A program made the position numbers and the translations under genes. DNA of 64,000 bases, taken from the NCBI RefSeq assembly GCF_000374585.1, contig NZ_KB894644.1:186001-250000 (forward strand), read 5' to 3'. The DNA comes from Phocaeicola barnesiae DSM 18169 = JCM 13652. GTDB taxonomy: Bacteria > Bacteroidota > Bacteroidia > Bacteroidales > Bacteroidaceae. This document shows, in pieces, positions 62,793 to 64,000 of this stretch (within the stretch, counting starts at the first letter, position 1; each line of letters starts with the position of its first letter). The notes beneath the pieces are model-generated. The model saw only the letters and a list, made by a program, of their open reading frames with translations. It was not told the origin of the DNA and searched no databases.

Positions 62793-63128
62793 ATGATTAG
62801 GCGGATAGCTGTACACCGGGTTTGGAATGTGCGTGAACGTAGTTGCCGCGACATGCAGGTCGTAGAGGTGGATGCTGCGACACACTGTGTGGAGCGGGTG
62901 TATCCGCTGGTGGAAGAAATCCGGAATACGGAGTGGTGGGGCGGACTGATGATTGTATCTCCCGTTCTTCCTTTACTTCCGGAGGCAGAAGAAGATTTTC
63001 AGGCTTATACCCGACGGATGAATGTGCCGGAAGGGGAGGATGAGGCCCGGGAGTATGCCTTCTATGTCGTTGGTTTCCGCCTGGCTGACAGCTGTTTCGG
63101 AGCTGCCAGCCGCATGACTCGTGTCTGA
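62793..63128 (+). CDS. Small protein of unknown function
   Basis: A 111-residue, probably soluble protein. Features: IAVHRVWNVRERSCRDMQVVEVD, EEIRNTEWWGGLMIVSPVLPLLPEA, REYAFYVVGFRLADSCFG. No family recognised. Same strand and 33 nt after the lipoprotein gene. It converges on the methyltransferase gene with a 7-nt gap. Confidence 0.6.
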   Translation: MIRRIAVHRVWNVRERSCRDMQVVEVDAATHCVERVYPLVEEIRNTEWWGGLMIVSPVLPLLPEAEEDFQAYTRRMNVPEGEDEAREYAFYVVGFRLADSCFGAASRMTRV

Positions 63129-63135
63129 CAGCTTA

Positions 63136-63894
63136 TTACTGCATCCTGCGGCGGAATTCGGCGCAGACAACGGCAGTAGCTACCGCTACATTCAATGATT
63201 CGCTGGTTTCGCATCCGGCAGGATAGTTCGGGATGAGTATCCGCCGGTTGATTCGTTGGCGGATTTCGCTGCTGATTCCGTTTCCTTCATTTCCCATGAC
63301 AATGATTCCCCGGTCGGCCAATTCCTGGGAATATAGATTCTCGCCGTCCAGGAAAGTTCCGAATACAGGAATGTCTTTATCAAGCGAACTCAGAAAATCG
63401 GCCAACGGGCAGTAATGGAGGCGTACCCGTGCCAAGGCTCCCATGGTGGCCTGTACACATTTCGGGTTATAGACATCGGCTGTCCCTGCGGAGCAGAAGA
63501 TGTCATGAATACCGAACCAGTCAGCTATACGCACAATGGTCCCCAGATTTCCGGGGTCCTGTACATCGTCCAGTGCCAGACAGAGTGTCTGTGCCGGTAG
63601 GTCCGTATCTGTAGGGTATTCCGGAATCCGGAAGACAGCCAGTACTTCCTGCGGATGTTTCAGCAGGCTGGCACGGGTCAGTTCTTCTTCGGTCGCTTCA
63701 ATCGTTTCTTCTGCGTGCGCTTCGGGGTGGGCAGCCAACCACGAGGGGAGGGCTACCAACAGTTGACACGCAAAATGTCCCAGCAAATCGCCGACCAGTT
63801 TGGGGCCTTCCGCCAGAAATACCTTTTCTTCTTTTCTGAATTTCTTCAGTTCCAGTGAACGGATGTATTTGATTTTGTTTTTACTCAGTGTCAT
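63136..63894 (-). CDS. TrmH/SpoU-family RNA methyltransferase
   Basis: A 252-residue SPOUT RNA 2'-O-methyltransferase. It has the substrate-binding N-terminal domain (IKYIRSLELKKFRKEEKVFLAEG), then motif 1 DVQDPGNLGTIVRIADWFGI, motif 2 IIVMGNEGNGISSEI, and motif 3 ILIPNYPAGCETSESLNVAVATAVVCAEF. The motifs do not fix the target RNA; it is a second TrmH paralogue beside rlmB. Confidence 0.92.
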   Translation of the reverse strand: MTLSKNKIKYIRSLELKKFRKEEKVFLAEGPKLVGDLLGHFACQLLVALPSWLAAHPEAHAEETIEATEEELTRASLLKHPQEVLAVFRIPEYPTDTDLPAQTLCLALDDVQDPGNLGTIVRIADWFGIHDIFCSAGTADVYNPKCVQATMGALARVRLHYCPLADFLSSLDKDIPVFGTFLDGENLYSQELADRGIIVMGNEGNGISSEIRQRINRRILIPNYPAGCETSESLNVAVATAVVCAEFRRRMQ

Positions 63895-63947
63895 AGATAT
63901 GGAAAAACAGATTCGTACGGTATGTAATTAATTGGGGGTTTAGTTTA

Positions 63948-63955
63948 CAAAGATA
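63948..63955 (-). promoter_or_regulatory. -7 box of the TrmH-family gene
   Basis: Reads TATCTTTG on the minus strand (TAnnTTTG), 53 nt upstream of the start codon. Confidence 0.55.
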
Positions 63956-63973
63956 GGCATTCTTTTTGAGACG

Positions 63974-64000
63974 ATGGTCAAGAAAGGCTGCAATCTTGTG
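63974..64000 (+). CDS. Possible start of a following plus-strand gene, partial
   Basis: ATG at 63974 opens nine codons (MVKKGCNLV) to the window edge, a basic start consistent with a signal peptide. Too short to identify; a lone coincidence is possible. Confidence 0.3.

Overview
This window is a chromosomal segment of a Bacteroidales bacterium, most likely Bacteroides or Phocaeicola. The gene families are typical of that group: DUF4296 lipoprotein, DUF5020, DUF3127, PorT-like barrel, Rho with a long disordered insert, NhaC and a mucin-type fucose operon. About a dozen genes are preceded by the Bacteroidota sigma-factor -7 box TAnnTTTG, several with a TTTG or TTG -33 element. No species call is justified from sequence alone.

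Layout. 1-3518 (minus): LysM/periplasmic-binding fusion, PorT-like barrel, exodeoxyribonuclease III and a partial diacylglycerol kinase, apparently one operon. 3598-6970 (plus): uvrA and a YbaK-type deacylase. 7047-15371 (minus): an M48 lipoprotein protease, then a tight operon dnaN > dnaQ-like exonuclease > coaBC > recN > rlmB > a TPR protein with a degenerate trypsin-like domain. 15557-24280: DUF3127 gene, rho (minus), ridA, a run of transglutaminase-like, MBL-fold, VOC, DUF3805/3806 and ABC-F genes, and a small winged-helix gene. 24361-28768: engB, a sodium:solute symporter, recR, a small membrane protein, a GNAT acetyltransferase and YqgE.

28983-38831 holds tRNA-Asp(GTC) and a 9.74-kb integrative mobilizable element inserted in the 3' end of that tRNA. 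Its boundaries are exact 17-bp direct repeats (29041-29057 and 38781-38797). It encodes a tyrosine integrase, a PDDEXK nuclease (DUF1016), an unknown protein, a DUF3853 DNA-binding protein, a RecA-fold ATPase, a Toprim primase, a MobV-type relaxase and three cargo genes (Nudix, hexapeptide acetyltransferase, HAD phosphatase). Non-coding structures stand out: paired ACACCCAA repeats at both ends (one pair overlapping the integrase promoter), a cluster of inverted repeats between ATPase and primase, and a hairpin-rich segment next to the relaxase (oriT candidate). The element also separated the tRNA from its own terminator, now at 38800-38831.

39053-44033: a lipoprotein of the phosphatidylserine decarboxylase superfamily (the long subfamily with an extra N-terminal domain), an alpha/beta-hydrolase, a DUF5020 protein and an NCS2 purine permease. 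44266-50600: L-fucose catabolism (fucI, fucO, fucA, a RhaB-like fuculokinase, fucP), followed by a secreted 1339-residue GH2 beta-galactosidase with a C-terminal F5/8-type module; together they suggest host-glycan use. 55120-55294: two tandem tRNA-Arg(TCT) genes. 55392-64000: nhaC, ileS, a zinc-ligand-poor DksA/TraR protein, lspA, a DUF4296 lipoprotein, a small unknown gene, a TrmH/SpoU methyltransferase and the likely start of another plus-strand gene.

The least ordinary parts are the element at tRNA-Asp with its repeat architecture, the decarboxylase-family lipoprotein beside it, and a large orphan hairpin at 40477-40538.
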